A DNA stretch of 22,797 nucleotides from Bacillota bacterium (GCA_018725275.1 QLUC01000011.1:1-22797), one strand, 5' to 3'; shown: positions 14,586 through 21,975, numbered from the stretch's first letter. A program made the numbers and translations. Notes: generated by a model not told the origin, from the sequence alone.

Positions 14586-14795
14586 GTGAAGGACATTTCA
14601 TTTATTGTCGAGGGTATGACTTGAGGTAGTTGCAAGGCGGCCGTGAGTCGAGCTTTATCAAACTTGCCTGGTGTCAATGCTGTGACAGTAGACCTTATGA
14701 AGCGCAAAGTCAGCGTTTCATATGACCCGGACAAGGTGTCGCCAGACAACCTTAAAGGTGCCATTACTGCCGCCGGATATGATGTAGGGGCATAG
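14586..14795 (+). CDS. Selenocysteine-containing HMA-domain metallochaperone (CopZ/MerP-like)
   Basis: A 69-residue single HMA domain whose metal loop is GMT-Sec-GSC, the first Cys of the usual GMTCxxC being encoded by TGA at 14622-14624 (codon 13). The frame starts at GTG 14586, 8 bases after AAGGAGG (14571-14577), and runs to TAG at 14793-14795. After the TGA it continues with intact family features: KAAVSRALSNLPGVNAVTVD, KVSVSYDPDKVS and a final AAGYDVGA, giving a complete beta-alpha-beta-beta-alpha-beta domain. CopZ-type proteins carry Cu(I) to ATPases; MerP binds mercury. The gene follows a Fur-family and a CsoR-family regulator and precedes trxB and selA. A stop or sequencing error is unlikely because everything around the codon is conserved and the complete Sec machinery is encoded nearby. 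The metal is unknown. Confidence 0.87.
14618..14649 (+). promoter_or_regulatory. Candidate SECIS hairpin of the HMA selenoprotein
   Basis: RNA from 14618 to 14649 can fold with GACUUG pairing UGAGUC (G-U pairs included), then GGU with GCC, then UGC with GCG around the loop AAG, leaving an AGU bulge. The UGA lies at the base of the left strand, as in bacterial SECIS elements. The pairing is weaker than that of the selD element, and was judged by eye. Confidence 0.5.
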
Positions 14796-14799
14796 CTTC

Positions 14800-14832
14800 G
14801 ACCCACGATAACTTCGTGGGTCCTATTTTTTA
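14800..14832 (+). terminator. Rho-independent terminator after the HMA selenoprotein gene
   Basis: GACCCACGA (14800-14808) pairs perfectly with TCGTGGGTC (14814-14822) around TAACT and is followed by CTATTTTTTAT. It lies 4 bases after the stop codon, marking the end of the fur-csoR-HMA transcript. Confidence 0.88.
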
Positions 14833-14846
14833 TAAATGGAGGAACT

Positions 14847-15776
14847 ATGATGCGCGATATTTATGATGTAGCAGTCCTTGGCGCCGGTCCGGCGGGGCTT
14901 ACAGCGGCCCTGTATGCGGCGCGCGCCAATCTCAAAACCGTGCTCATTGAGCAACTAGGGCCGGGCGGGCAAATGGCCACCACCGCAACCATCGAAAACT
15001 ACCCGGGCTTTGCCGAGCCGATTGATGGCGTCGAGCTAGCCATGCGTATGTTGCAGCAGGCCGAGGGTTTTGGTGCGGAAATCGTCTACGACCAGGTCGA
15101 GACGGTGGAGTTTAGCCGCGCCATCAAAGAAATTAAGGTCAGTTCCGCCATATATAATGCCCGGGCGGTCATCATCGCCACCGGAGCCTCCCCCCGCAAG
15201 TTAGCGGTGCCCGGCGAAGCTAGGTTTACCGGCCAAGGGGTGTCTTATTGCGCTACCTGTGATGGCGCGCTCTATGCCAACAAGCAGGTAATGGTCGTCG
15301 GCGGGGGAGACACCGCCGTGGAAGACGCCCTCTTTCTGACTCGCTTTGCTTCCTCCGTAACGCTTGTGCATCGGCGGGACAAGCTCCGCGCCGTAAGCGC
15401 CTTGGTGGCGTGCGCGGTGAGCAACCCGAAAATACACTTCGCCTACAATACCGTTGTCAAAAATATCTACGGCGACAAAAAGGTTGAAGGCGTGGTGCTA
15501 GCCGACGTAATTACCAAAGAAGAGCGGGCGATGCCGCTTGACGGCGTCTTTGTCTGCGTCGGGCAGATTCCTAACACCAACTACCTCGGCGCCAAACTGC
15601 CCCTTGACGAGTACGGCTATGTCGTGACCCATGAGGAGGTCGCTACCGCTTGGCCCGGTGTCTTTGTCGCCGGCGATGTCAGGCAAAAACCGTTCCGTCA
15701 GGTAGCGACAGCGGTAGGGGACGGGGCCTTGGCGGCCCATGCGGCCGACAAATATCTAGGGGAGGCCATGCGGTGA
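14847..15776 (+). CDS. trxB: Thioredoxin reductase (NADPH/FAD) TrxB
   Basis: A 309-residue low-molecular-weight thioredoxin reductase. It has the FAD-binding VAVLGAGPAGLTAALYAARA, the redox-active C135-A-T-C138 (SYCATCDGALY), the NADPH-binding VMVVGGGDTAVEDALFL with HRRDKLRA, and the C-terminal FAD-binding GVFVAGDVRQKPFRQVATAVGDG. It reduces thioredoxin and can also reduce selenite or protein selenenyl sulfides. Here it overlaps selA by 4 bases, so it is part of the selenium operon; no thioredoxin gene is adjacent. A GGAGG lies shortly before the ATG pair at 14847/14850. Confidence 0.94.
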   Translation: MMRDIYDVAVLGAGPAGLTAALYAARANLKTVLIEQLGPGGQMATTATIENYPGFAEPIDGVELAMRMLQQAEGFGAEIVYDQVETVEFSRAIKEIKVSSAIYNARAVIIATGASPRKLAVPGEARFTGQGVSYCATCDGALYANKQVMVVGGGDTAVEDALFLTRFASSVTLVHRRDKLRAVSALVACAVSNPKIHFAYNTVVKNIYGDKKVEGVVLADVITKEERAMPLDGVFVCVGQIPNTNYLGAKLPLDEYGYVVTHEEVATAWPGVFVAGDVRQKPFRQVATAVGDGALAAHAADKYLGEAMR

Positions 15777-17158
15777 GTAGCGAGCTGTGGCGCATGATTC
15801 CACAAGTGGACGAGGTCTTAAGGCGGAGCGAGTTCGTAGCTCTTGGCCTAAGCCATGGGCGGGTCAGCGTGACGTTGGCCGTGCGACAAGCCATTGATGA
15901 ACTGCGGAACACTATTTTGGCACAAAATGAGCCGGTGCCGCCCCCGGAGGGCGTGCACGCGGCCCTTCTTAGTCGCGTTACGGCCATCCTCGGGGCTAGG
16001 CTACAGGCTAGTCTCCGGCGGGTCATCAACTGCACCGGCATACCGCTGCACACCAATCTGGGCCGTGCTCCCCTGGCCGCATCGGCCATCGAGGCCGTCG
16101 TCCAAGCGGCCACCGGCTATTCAACCCTCGAATACGATGTCGACACCGGCGAGCGCGGCAGCCGTCAGAGCCATGTGCGCGCCTTGCTCGTAGAGCTGAC
16201 TAAGGCCGAGAGCGCCCTCGTTGTCAACAACAATGCCGGGGCAGTCTTACTCGCCTTGAGCGCCCTCGCCAACCAGCGCGAGGTGGTCGTTTCGCGCGGG
16301 GAGTTAGTCGAGGTGGGCGGCAACTTTCGCATCCCCGAGGTCATGGAGCAGGGCGGCGCAGAGCTCCGGGAAGTGGGCACGACCAACAAGACCTATGCCG
16401 CGGATTACGAGCGGGCCATCACCGCCCGCACCGCAGCTTTGCTCAAGGTTCACACCAGTAATTACCAAGTAGTGGGTTTTGCCGCCGCCGCCTCGCGCGA
16501 GCAGGTGGTCGAGGTGGCTCATCGCCATGGAATTTTAGCCATAGAGGACCTCGGGAGCGGGGCGCTCGTGCCCCTGCACGGCGAGCCTACGGTGGCCGAG
16601 GCCGTGGCCGCGGGCATGGACATCGTTACCTTTTCGGGAGACAAGCTTTTGGGCGGGCCGCAAGCCGGCATCATCGTCGGCAAAAAAGAGTGCATTGCCC
16701 GGCTCGAAAAACACCCCCTTGCGCGGGCGCTCCGTATAGACAAGCTGACCCTAGCGGCGCTTCTCGCTACCCTGCGTCTTTATCGGCAGGGGGAGCAAGA
16801 CGAGCAAGTGCCCCTCCTCGCCATGCTCACCAAAGACCCGGCCCACTATCAAAGTGAAGCCGAGCAACTGGCAGCTGCCATAAACGCCCTGCCCGCCTGG
16901 CGAGCCGAGGTCAAACCTGCCCACGCCCAAGTGGGGGGCGGCTCGCTCCCCGGCAAGGAGTTCGCCGGCTTTGTCGTCGCCATAGAGTCGCCCATAGGCT
17001 GTGTAGCCCTAGAGCAGAGGCTCCGCCGCCGCGCGCTCCCCATTGTGGCGCGCATCGAAAAAGGACGGGTGCTAGTTGACCCGCGCTGCCTGCTTGCCGG
17101 CGACCGCGAGGAAGTCATCGCCGCCCTAGAGGCTATAGCGGCCGAGGCAGCTCTATGA
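15773..17158 (+). CDS. selA: L-seryl-tRNA(Sec) selenium transferase SelA
   Basis: A 461-residue PLP enzyme that converts seryl-tRNA(Sec) to selenocysteyl-tRNA(Sec) using selenophosphate. The N-terminal tRNA-binding part is followed by the typical RRVINCTGIPLHTNLGRAPL and YSTLEYDVDTGERGSR; the PLP lysine is K291 in FSGDKLLGGPQAG. Length is normal for a bacterial SelA. The GTG at 15773 overlaps the trxB stop (GTGA) and has AGGGGAGG about 7 bases upstream; the frame is open further back inside trxB, which is not a plausible start. Its own stop overlaps the selB start (ATGA), so trxB-selA-selB are translationally coupled. Confidence 0.97.
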   Translation: MSSELWRMIPQVDEVLRRSEFVALGLSHGRVSVTLAVRQAIDELRNTILAQNEPVPPPEGVHAALLSRVTAILGARLQASLRRVINCTGIPLHTNLGRAPLAASAIEAVVQAATGYSTLEYDVDTGERGSRQSHVRALLVELTKAESALVVNNNAGAVLLALSALANQREVVVSRGELVEVGGNFRIPEVMEQGGAELREVGTTNKTYAADYERAITARTAALLKVHTSNYQVVGFAAAASREQVVEVAHRHGILAIEDLGSGALVPLHGEPTVAEAVAAGMDIVTFSGDKLLGGPQAGIIVGKKECIARLEKHPLARALRIDKLTLAALLATLRLYRQGEQDEQVPLLAMLTKDPAHYQSEAEQLAAAINALPAWRAEVKPAHAQVGGGSLPGKEFAGFVVAIESPIGCVALEQRLRRRALPIVARIEKGRVLVDPRCLLAGDREEVIAALEAIAAEAAL

Positions 17159-19083
17159 AGCATTTTGTGGTCGGAACCGCGGGGCATATCGACCATGGCA
17201 AGACAACCTTAGTTAAAGCCCTGACCGGCATTGATTGCGACCGCTTAAAAGAAGAAAAAGAACGGGGCATCACCATCGACCTCGGTTTCGCCTTTTTTGA
17301 CCTGCCGAGCGGGCGGCGCGCCGGCATAGTCGATGTCCCCGGGCATGAGAAATTTATTAAGAACATGTTGGCCGGCGTAGGGGGCATCGACCTCGTCCTC
17401 TGGATTGTCGCCGCCGACGAGGGCATCATGCCCCAGTCTGCCGAGCATTTGGCCATACTCTCCATCTTGCAGGTCGAGCGGGGAGTAGTAGTAATTACCA
17501 AGAAAGACCTGGTTGAACCTGAGTGGTTGGAGTTAGTCATGCTCGACGTCAAGGAGAGGGTTCAGGGCACCTTCTTAGCCGATGCACCCATCATCCCTGT
17601 TTCGGCGTTAACCGGGGAGGGGCTACCGGAGCTTGCGGCACAGATTGACCGCCTCGCCGACGGCACAACCTTAAGGGACCATGCTGCGGCCATGCGCCTG
17701 CCCATAGACCGCGTCTTTAGTGTGCAGGGTTTTGGCACTGTCGTCACCGGCACCTTGCACAGCGGTGTGGTCACCGTGGGCGACACCCTAGAAATATTCC
17801 CTGGGCAATTGATGGCGCGAGTGCGGGGCGTCGGGGTGCATGGGCAAAAAGTCAATGCGGCCGTAGCAGGGCAGCGCACCGCCATCAACCTCGCCGGCGT
17901 GCAGGTCGAGCAACTGCGTAGGGGCGATGTCCTGGCAACTCCTAAGTATTTGTCGCCCTCCCTCATGCTCGACGTGCGGCTCACCCTACTCTCCGATGCC
18001 GAAAAAATTCTCGGCAACCGCGAACGAATGCGGCTCTACACCGGTGCGGCCGAAGTGCTCTGTCGCGTGGTCCTCCTCGACCAGGAGGCTCTGGCGCCGG
18101 GAGACAGTGCCCTGGCCCAGTTGCGCCTTGAAGAACCCCTGGCGGTCATGGCGGGGGACCGCTTTGTTCTCCGCACCTATTCGCCCATGTCGACCATCGG
18201 CGGCGGTAGCATCATCGACCCCTTGCCCATTAAGCGCAAACGCTTTAAGGAGAGGGGCCTGGCGGAGTTGTGGGTGTTAGAGAAGGGGGGCACCGAGGAA
18301 GTCATCGTGCAGGTATTGCGTAAGACGAAAAACGAAATGCTCACCCGCGAGGAGCTGCTCCGCACCGTATACCGCGAAGATAAAGCCGAGGCCTTAGAAA
18401 AACTGCTCGCCGCGGATGCCGTCCATAACTTGCGCGTTGATGATGTGGAGTACCTAGTCGACGCCCTCACCTTGCAGGCCATTGAAAAGAAAGTCAGCGA
18501 AGAACTGGCGAGTTATCATCGCCGCTTTCCCCTGCGCAGCGGTATCGCCCGTGAGGAACTGCGTAGCAAAGTCATGCCCGGCGCCCACAATCGCCTCTTT
18601 GCCTCGCTGCTCCTCCTCCTCCAGGGCAGTACCGGCCACCAAGGCGGAGCGCGGCATGTAGCCGGCAAGGACTTCAAGGTGGAATTTGTCGGCAAATGGG
18701 CCCAGAGGCGCAGCTTGGTGCTAGAACTCCTGGCCGCGGCTCTGTTTAGCCCGCCCTCTACCGAGGAGCTGGCAATTCGGGTGTCGCTTTCTTTGGAGGA
18801 CCTCAAGGAGTTGCAGGACGCGCTCGCCGAGAGAGGGGAGATCATCAAGGTTGCGGAGGGGGCTTACTTTCATGCTCTGGCGCTCCGCCGCGCCAAGGTG
18901 CTTTTGCTTGAGTTCTTTCAAAAGGAAGAAGAATTGAGCCTAGCCGCTTTTCGCACCATGATTGACTCCAGCCGCAAGTACGCCCTATTGCTGCTCGAGT
19001 ATTTTGACCAGCACAAGCTAACCGTCAGGAGCGGCGAAACCAGGCGCCGCCACAGTGCCTTTGACAGTGCATTTCTCTCGTGA
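17155..19083 (+). CDS. selB: Selenocysteine-specific elongation factor SelB
   Basis: A 642-residue GTPase that delivers Sec-tRNA to the ribosome at UGA codons followed by a SECIS hairpin. The G domain shows GHIDHGKTT (residues 10-18), DRLKEEKERGITIDLGFAF, DVPGHEKFIKNM and the base-binding TKKD. EF-Tu-like domains 2 and 3 follow (FSVQGFGTVVTGTLHSG; RLEEPLAVMAGDRFVLRTYSP), and then the C-terminal winged helices that bind the SECIS RNA (about 380-642). It is full length. It overlaps selA by 4 bases, and the tRNA-Sec gene begins 13 bases after its stop. Confidence 0.97.
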   Translation: MKHFVVGTAGHIDHGKTTLVKALTGIDCDRLKEEKERGITIDLGFAFFDLPSGRRAGIVDVPGHEKFIKNMLAGVGGIDLVLWIVAADEGIMPQSAEHLAILSILQVERGVVVITKKDLVEPEWLELVMLDVKERVQGTFLADAPIIPVSALTGEGLPELAAQIDRLADGTTLRDHAAAMRLPIDRVFSVQGFGTVVTGTLHSGVVTVGDTLEIFPGQLMARVRGVGVHGQKVNAAVAGQRTAINLAGVQVEQLRRGDVLATPKYLSPSLMLDVRLTLLSDAEKILGNRERMRLYTGAAEVLCRVVLLDQEALAPGDSALAQLRLEEPLAVMAGDRFVLRTYSPMSTIGGGSIIDPLPIKRKRFKERGLAELWVLEKGGTEEVIVQVLRKTKNEMLTREELLRTVYREDKAEALEKLLAADAVHNLRVDDVEYLVDALTLQAIEKKVSEELASYHRRFPLRSGIAREELRSKVMPGAHNRLFASLLLLLQGSTGHQGGARHVAGKDFKVEFVGKWAQRRSLVLELLAAALFSPPSTEELAIRVSLSLEDLKELQDALAERGEIIKVAEGAYFHALALRRAKVLLLEFFQKEEELSLAAFRTMIDSSRKYALLLLEYFDQHKLTVRSGETRRRHSAFDSAFLS

Positions 19084-19096
19084 TAGTATGGTTCTC

Positions 19097-19193
19097 GGGG
19101 GTAGATAGGTTCTGGTGTGCCTTCCGGGCTTCAAACCCGGCAGCGGGCTCTAGAAAAGTCCGCGGTGGGTTCGATTCCCACATACTCCCGCCA
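19097..19193 (+). tRNA. selC: tRNA-Sec (anticodon UCA), selC
   Basis: A 97-base selenocysteine tRNA with encoded CCA (19191-19193). Anticodon stem CCGGG (19124-19128) / CCCGG (19136-19140) frames the loop CUUCAAA, with the UCA anticodon at 19131-19133. The long variable arm pairs GCGGGC with GUCCGC. The T arm is GUGGG-UUCGAUU-CCCAC (19165-19181). The acceptor pairs GGGGGUA with UACUCCC, with discriminator G19190. The eighth acceptor position is G-A rather than a standard pair. The extended D stem AGGUUC/GUGCCU with loop UGGU contains one U-U. It lies just after selB and is probably co-transcribed. Confidence 0.93.
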
Positions 19194-19197
19194 GATT

Positions 19198-19218
19198 CCC
19201 CTGTCGCGGGGCTTTTCT
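19198..19218 (+). terminator. Short terminator-like hairpin after tRNA-Sec
   Basis: CCCC (19198-19201) pairs with GGGG (19208-19211) around TGTCGC, followed by CTTTTCTT. The stem has only 4 pairs, so it is a weak terminator, but it is in the expected place, 4 bases after the encoded CCA. Confidence 0.45.
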
Positions 19219-19239
19219 TGTTTCCACGGGACATCCGTA

Positions 19240-19328
19240 ACCGTCGTCCCCGCGGAGCACCATTTTCTCGCGTTATCTTCGTTTGTTGGTCAAACATGGA
19301 CAACGCACCATTGGTGCGTTGCTACGAA
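19240..19328 (+). repeat. Dispersed hairpin repeat, copy A
   Basis: Begins ACCGTCGTCCCCGCGGAGCA and ends TTGCTACGAA. It contains two perfect hairpins: GTTTG-TTGGT-CAAAC (19281-19295) and CAACGCACC-ATT-GGTGCGTTG (19300-19320). It is about 80% identical to copy C at 22672-22761. Confidence 0.85.
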
Positions 19329-19369
19329 AACCCTCCTCGCCCCGTCCCCTATCTTTGCGTCCTGGGTAG

Positions 19370-19389
19370 CGGCGTGACATGGCACGCCG
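19370..19389. repeat. Inverted repeat between repeat copies A and B
   Basis: CGGCGTG (19370-19376) and CACGCCG (19383-19389) pair perfectly around ACATGG. It is followed 11 bases later by the 19-base palindrome GACGGAGTA-T-TACTCCGTC (19401-19419). Confidence 0.75.
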
Positions 19390-19413
19390 ACCCCCGTAGC
19401 GACGGAGTATTAC

Positions 19414-19487
19414 TCCGTCGTCCTCGTAAAACATCTTTTTCCTCGCTCTATCCCGTTTGTTGGTCAAACATGGACAACGCACCAACA
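19414..19487 (+). repeat. Dispersed hairpin repeat, copy B (3' truncated)
   Basis: Begins TCCGTCGTCCTCG and shares 30 identical bases with copy A, including the GTTTG-TTGGT-CAAAC hairpin (19455-19469) and GGACAACGCACCA. It stops before the second hairpin arm, so the CAACGCACC stem has no partner here. The distance between the shared cores of A and B is 174 bases. Confidence 0.8.
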
Positions 19488-19519
19488 CACCGTCGGCAAA
19501 ATAATGGGGGGGGTTCGGA

Positions 19520-20458
19520 ATGAACATCAACTACATGCGCACCTTCTTGGTCGCTCTTGAGACCGGCTCCTTTTCGGCCACCGCACGGCATCTCGGCCTC
19601 ACCCAACCCGCCGTAAGCATGCAAATTCAAGCGCTCGAAGATTACTTCGGGGCGAAGCTAATCGAGCGCCAGGGGAGAAAGCTAGAGCTCACCCGAGCCG
19701 GCGTGCTGGCCCTGCAGAATATTAAGGCCTCGCTCGACCTCGTGGATTTGACGCGTAGGAACATAGACGAATTGGCCACCGAGGTCGTCGGCCCCGTGTT
19801 GGTGGGTGCCAGCACGGTGCCTGGCGAGCATCTCTGTCCTTTCCTCATGGGCATTTTTATCAAGCGCTACCCCATGGTCAAACCGCGCCTGATTATCGAA
19901 AACACCTCCCTGGTGCTAGCCAGACTGCACCGCCATGAACTTGACGTGGCTATAGTCGGAGCTCCCCCCAAGGAGTTTGAACTACATGCCGAACCGATTT
20001 TTCATGATGAGCTGATCCTCTTCATCCACCCCGCCCATCGCTTGGCCACCAAGGCGCAAGTGTCCCTTGACGATGTCCATGGCGAACCTTTCATCGGGCG
20101 CACCGCAGGTTCCGGCAGTCGACTAGTTTTAGAGCGCGAATTGGCGCGCCATGGGTTGAGCGCCGGCCGATTGATGGTCGTGCTTGAGGTGAGCACCTCC
20201 TTGGCCGCCGTCAATGCCGTGGAGGCGGGCGTAGGTCTCGCCTTTGTTTCATCTCTTGCTGCGGGGGCCTCCATCAGGGCGGGCCGGGGGGTGGCAAGAC
20301 GCCTAGAGGGATTGACATTTTCGCGGGCGCTCCACCTAGTCACTTCCCCTCGCCTTTACAATGGTCGGGCGGTTGCCGAAATGGCTAAATTCTTGCGCTC
20401 CACCGAGGCGCGCGCCGTTGGCGAAGGGAGGCAGCGCGAGTGGCAGAAATTAAGTTAA
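19520..20458 (+). CDS. LysR family transcriptional regulator, selenium-locus type
   Basis: A 312-residue LysR-type regulator. The N-terminal winged helix (about 1-60) reads MRTFLVALETGSFSATARHLGLTQPAVSMQIQALE. The rest is a periplasmic-binding-like effector domain with VGASTVPGEHLCP, LDVAIVGAPP and FIGRTAGSGSRLVLE. A subfamily of LysR regulators is known to be associated with selenium metabolism genes in Firmicutes. This one lies between selC and selD and overlaps selD by 19 bases, so it very likely belongs to that group. The effector is unknown. The ATG at 19520 follows a G-rich site. Confidence 0.9.
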   Translation: MNINYMRTFLVALETGSFSATARHLGLTQPAVSMQIQALEDYFGAKLIERQGRKLELTRAGVLALQNIKASLDLVDLTRRNIDELATEVVGPVLVGASTVPGEHLCPFLMGIFIKRYPMVKPRLIIENTSLVLARLHRHELDVAIVGAPPKEFELHAEPIFHDELILFIHPAHRLATKAQVSLDDVHGEPFIGRTAGSGSRLVLERELARHGLSAGRLMVVLEVSTSLAAVNAVEAGVGLAFVSSLAAGASIRAGRGVARRLEGLTFSRALHLVTSPRLYNGRAVAEMAKFLRSTEARAVGEGRQREWQKLS

Positions 20459-21474
20459 CCTCACTATCCGCAGGCGGCGGCTGAGCGAGCAAATTAGAGC
20501 CGGGCGCTCTAGAAAAAATCCTTCGTCACCTGCCCAAAGTCGCCCATCCGCGCGTTTTAGTGGGGATAGAGACCAGCGACGACGCGGGCATCTACCTGCT
20601 TAATGACAGCACCGCCTTGGTGCAGACGGTAGATTTCTTTAGCCCCATGACCGATGACCCCTACCTTTTTGGGCAAATTGCCGCAGCGAATGCCTTGAGT
20701 GATGTCTACGCCATGGGCGGCACACCCCTTACCGCGCTGAACATCGTCTGTTACGCGAGTTGCATCGCGCCCGAAGTCATGGGTGAGATCCTGCGTGGCG
20801 GGAGCGATAAGGCCACAGAAGCCAATGTGGCCATTATCGGCGGCCATACGGTCGATAATGCCGACATCAAGTACGGCTTAGCGGTCACCGGCATAGTTAG
20901 CCCAGCGGCCATTATTTCTAACCGCGGAGCGCGACCGGGAGATTTGCTCATTCTCACCAAACCCCTCGGGAGCGGCATCATCGCCACCGCCACCAAGGCC
21001 GCGATGGCCGAAGCCACGCATACAGCGGCGGCTTTCCTCCTCATGGCCACTTTGAACAAAGTTGCCGCCGAGGCCTTCGCTCCCTTCGCCGTCAAGGGCG
21101 GCACCGACATCACCGGGTTTGGCCTGCTTGGGCATAGCGTGGAGTTGGCGCAAGGCAGCGAGGTCGAGATTATCCTGCGGTCTTCTTCCATCCCTTTACT
21201 CCCCGGCGTTCTAGGTTATGCCGCCATGGGCTTGGTGCCGGCCGGCGCCTATCACAACCGGGCGCATTTTGGGCGCTACGTCGACTTGGCCGCGTCAGTC
21301 GATGAAGTGTGGAGTGATGTCCTCTACGACCCGCAGACCAGCGGCGGATTGCTCTTTGCCCTAGACGAGCAAAAAGCCAAAGCGGCCCTCGCCGCCCTGC
21401 AGAGCAGAGGGGTTCAGGCCGCGGTGGTGGGTAGGTGTGTTGCCGGCGCAGTCGGGCGCGTCACGGTACTTTAG
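20440..21474 (+). CDS. selD: Selenide, water dikinase SelD (selenophosphate synthetase), itself a selenoprotein
   Basis: A 344-residue enzyme making selenophosphate from selenide and ATP, the selenium donor for SelA. The frame starts at GTG 20440, 8 bases after AAGGGAGG, and codon 15 is TGA (20482-20484), giving SAGGG-Sec-ASK, where Sec replaces the catalytic Cys and Lys18 follows. Downstream are SDDAGIY, VQTVDFFSPMTDDPYLFGQIAAANALSDVYAMGG, GGHTVDN and TGFGLLGHS, all standard for SelD. Conventional annotation would begin at about 20560 and lose the active site. It overlaps the LysR gene by 19 bases. Confidence 0.96.
20482..20511 (+). promoter_or_regulatory. SECIS element of selD
   Basis: After the UGA at 20482-20484, UAGAGC (20495-20500) pairs perfectly with GCUCUA (20506-20511) around the loop CGGGC, which begins 17 bases after the UGA. 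Distance, stem length and G in the apical loop fit bacterial SECIS elements read by SelB. Confidence 0.82.
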
Positions 21475-21475
21475 C

Positions 21476-21940
21476 CTAGGGCAATTCTTCGTGCCCGGGG
21501 ACCCTCTTTAGCCGCGCGAGCAGGGGTTTTAGCTGGGGTAGGCCCGCGGCGATGAGGTTTTCGAGGATGCTGATGCTTTCTACCGCAAAGAGAAAGCCAT
21601 ATACCAGCGTCTGGCTCAGGATCGCCGCCACTTCCGTTTGCACCACATGCTGCACCTGCGCGCTGAGCACCCCGAGCACAAAGTAGGCTACCAGTTTAAT
21701 GAATGTACCGCGAAAGGCCTTTTTGCTAGACAGCTCCCCCGTGGCAATGGCCGGCACCAGGCCGCCTTGCGCGGCGGCGATGGCCACTAGCTTGGTCGCC
21801 AAGTCGAGCATCACCGCAATCATTACCGCAAGGAAGGCGGCGTCTGGTTCTACGAGGTAGCAGAATACCGACCACAAGATGGCGATGGCGCGTACTAAGC
21901 GCGGGCGCAGAGTTTCTATAGCATGGGCTAGTAGCTGCAT
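21476..21940 (-). CDS. Phage-type holin family membrane protein
   Basis: A 154-residue protein with about three hydrophobic segments (roughly 15-33, 36-56 and 80-105), the loop DLATKLVAIAAAQGGLVPAIATGELSSKKAFRGTFIKLVAYFVLG being typical of the holin/toxin-secretion family (Cph1/phi-29-like). Such proteins form membrane pores for murein hydrolases. In Clostridia, stand-alone chromosomal copies next to DUF2922 and DUF1659 genes are common, and their role is unclear. It is last in the leftward cluster and convergent with selD (1 base apart). No phage structural genes are visible, so an active prophage is not supported. Confidence 0.82.
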   Translation of the reverse strand: MQLLAHAIETLRPRLVRAIAILWSVFCYLVEPDAAFLAVMIAVMLDLATKLVAIAAAQGGLVPAIATGELSSKKAFRGTFIKLVAYFVLGVLSAQVQHVVQTEVAAILSQTLVYGFLFAVESISILENLIAAGLPQLKPLLARLKRVPGHEELP

Positions 21941-21975
21941 GGTCTCGTCTCCCCCCTGGCCGCCTTCACGGCCTG

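Larger units (their letters stand above)
19194..19519. other. Non-coding interval between selC and lysR, filled with hairpin repeats
   Basis: No gene is visible. An open plus-strand frame runs from 19080 to 19523, but it crosses the tRNA gene and the repeats and is not protein-like. The interval holds repeat copies A (19240-19328) and B (19414-19487), an inverted repeat CGGCGTG/CACGCCG (19370-19389), and a palindrome GACGGAGTA/TACTCCGTC (19401-19419). GGGGGG at 19506-19511 stands before the lysR ATG as its ribosome binding site. Confidence 0.7.

Noticed and set aside
14522..14806. Minus-strand open frame covering the HMA gene
   Set aside because: It has no family resemblance; the plus-strand reading with TGA gives a full HMA domain with a ribosome binding site and a terminator.
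15650..15772. Upstream extension of selA inside trxB
   Set aside because: It would overlap trxB by over 120 bases. GTG 15773 has a good ribosome binding site and gives the normal SelA length.
19080..19523. 147-codon plus-strand open frame across selC and the repeats
   Set aside because: It runs through the tRNA-Sec gene and hairpin repeats, has no ribosome binding site and its composition is not protein-like.
20560..21474. selD as a 5'-truncated pseudogene
   Set aside because: The upstream in-frame sequence encodes the conserved N-terminus with Sec in the catalytic position and a SECIS hairpin follows, so the gene is intact.
21479..21496. Hairpin GGGCA/TGCCC as the selD terminator
   Set aside because: The stem has five pairs, no T run follows, and it lies in the holin coding end.
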